Below, piece after piece: positions 6,338 through 6,344 of a stretch of 6,344 nucleotides of DNA (position 1 is the first letter of the stretch; every line of letters begins with the position of its first letter). Where the stretch lies: assembly GCA_030043675.1 (NCBI GenBank), contig JASHXG010000205.1, positions 1 through 6,344 on the forward strand, read 5' to 3'. The DNA is from Vulcanimicrobiota bacterium (GTDB lineage: Bacteria > Vulcanimicrobiota > Vulcanimicrobiia > Vulcanimicrobiales > Vulcanimicrobiaceae). The translations under genes were made by a program, and so were the position numbers. Under the pieces are notes generated by a model. That model saw only the letters and a list, made by a program, of their open reading frames with translations, ran no database searches and was not told where the DNA came from.

Positions 6338-6338
6338 G
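6321..6338 (-). promoter_or_regulatory. Putative ARG box 1 (ArgR operator, distal)
   Basis: The 14-bp core (6336-6323) reads TGCAT-ATTC-ATTCA on the minus strand and TGAAT-GAAT-ATGCA on the plus strand. One half-site is perfect against TGAAT/ATTCA and the other differs at one base. Both boxes share the same TGCAT left half, suggesting a lineage-specific consensus. The centre-to-centre distance to box 2 is 19 bp, close to the two helical turns by which ArgR hexamers engage tandem boxes (about 20-21 bp in E. coli). It overlaps the possible -35 element. Confidence 0.65.
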
Positions 6339-6344
6339 CCTGTC

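Noticed and set aside
1..6344. A novel defence, mobile or other undescribed system
   Set aside because: Every gene is a recognised arginine-biosynthesis or regulatory gene with normal length and motifs; there are no terminal repeats, integrase, tRNA junction or spacer arrays.

Overview
The window is a single, tightly packed arginine-biosynthesis operon read entirely on the minus strand, from position 6344 down to 1. In transcription order it holds argF (ornithine carbamoyltransferase), argR (arginine repressor), argG (argininosuccinate synthase), argH (argininosuccinate lyase), argC (N-acetyl-glutamyl-phosphate reductase), argJ (glutamate N-acetyltransferase) and the first 19 codons of argD (acetylornithine aminotransferase), which runs off the left edge. 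Every gene is recognised from family motifs visible in its translation. There is no RNA gene, mobile element, CRISPR array or repeat array that I can support, and no gene-free stretch longer than about 45 bases.

Layout: 6300-6344 is a short AT-rich island in otherwise GC-rich DNA. It contains two imperfect palindromes that fit the ARG-box core (5-bp half-sites TGAAT/ATTCA around a 4-bp spacer), overlaid on a weak sigma70-like promoter. From there the genes are fused head to tail. F/R and R/G overlap by ATGA, G/H are 12 bp apart, H/C overlap by GTGA, C/J overlap by 23 bp, and J/D overlap by GTGA. This implies one polycistronic mRNA with translational coupling.

How the genes work together: ArgJ makes N-acetylglutamate by moving the acetyl group from N-acetylornithine and so releases ornithine. 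ArgC and ArgD carry out the acetylated reduction and transamination steps, and ArgF, ArgG and ArgH turn ornithine into arginine. ArgR, encoded as the second gene, probably senses arginine and closes the loop at the two boxes in front of argF. The kinase step (argB) is not in the window, although argB often sits between argJ and argD in such clusters. The order F-R-G-H-C-J-D is a rotation of the C-J-B-D-F-R-G-H arrangement known from actinobacteria, with B missing.

Organism: a GC-rich bacterium with ArgR-type control and the acetyl-recycling pathway. The gene set resembles actinobacterial clusters, but the rotated order and sequence details could equally suit a less studied GC-rich phylum (for example Eremiobacterota/WPS-2). 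This is a weak inference. I do not see a previously undescribed system here. The points most worth a second look are the operator/promoter arrangement, the argF start, the rotated order without argB, and an unusual loop in ArgC.
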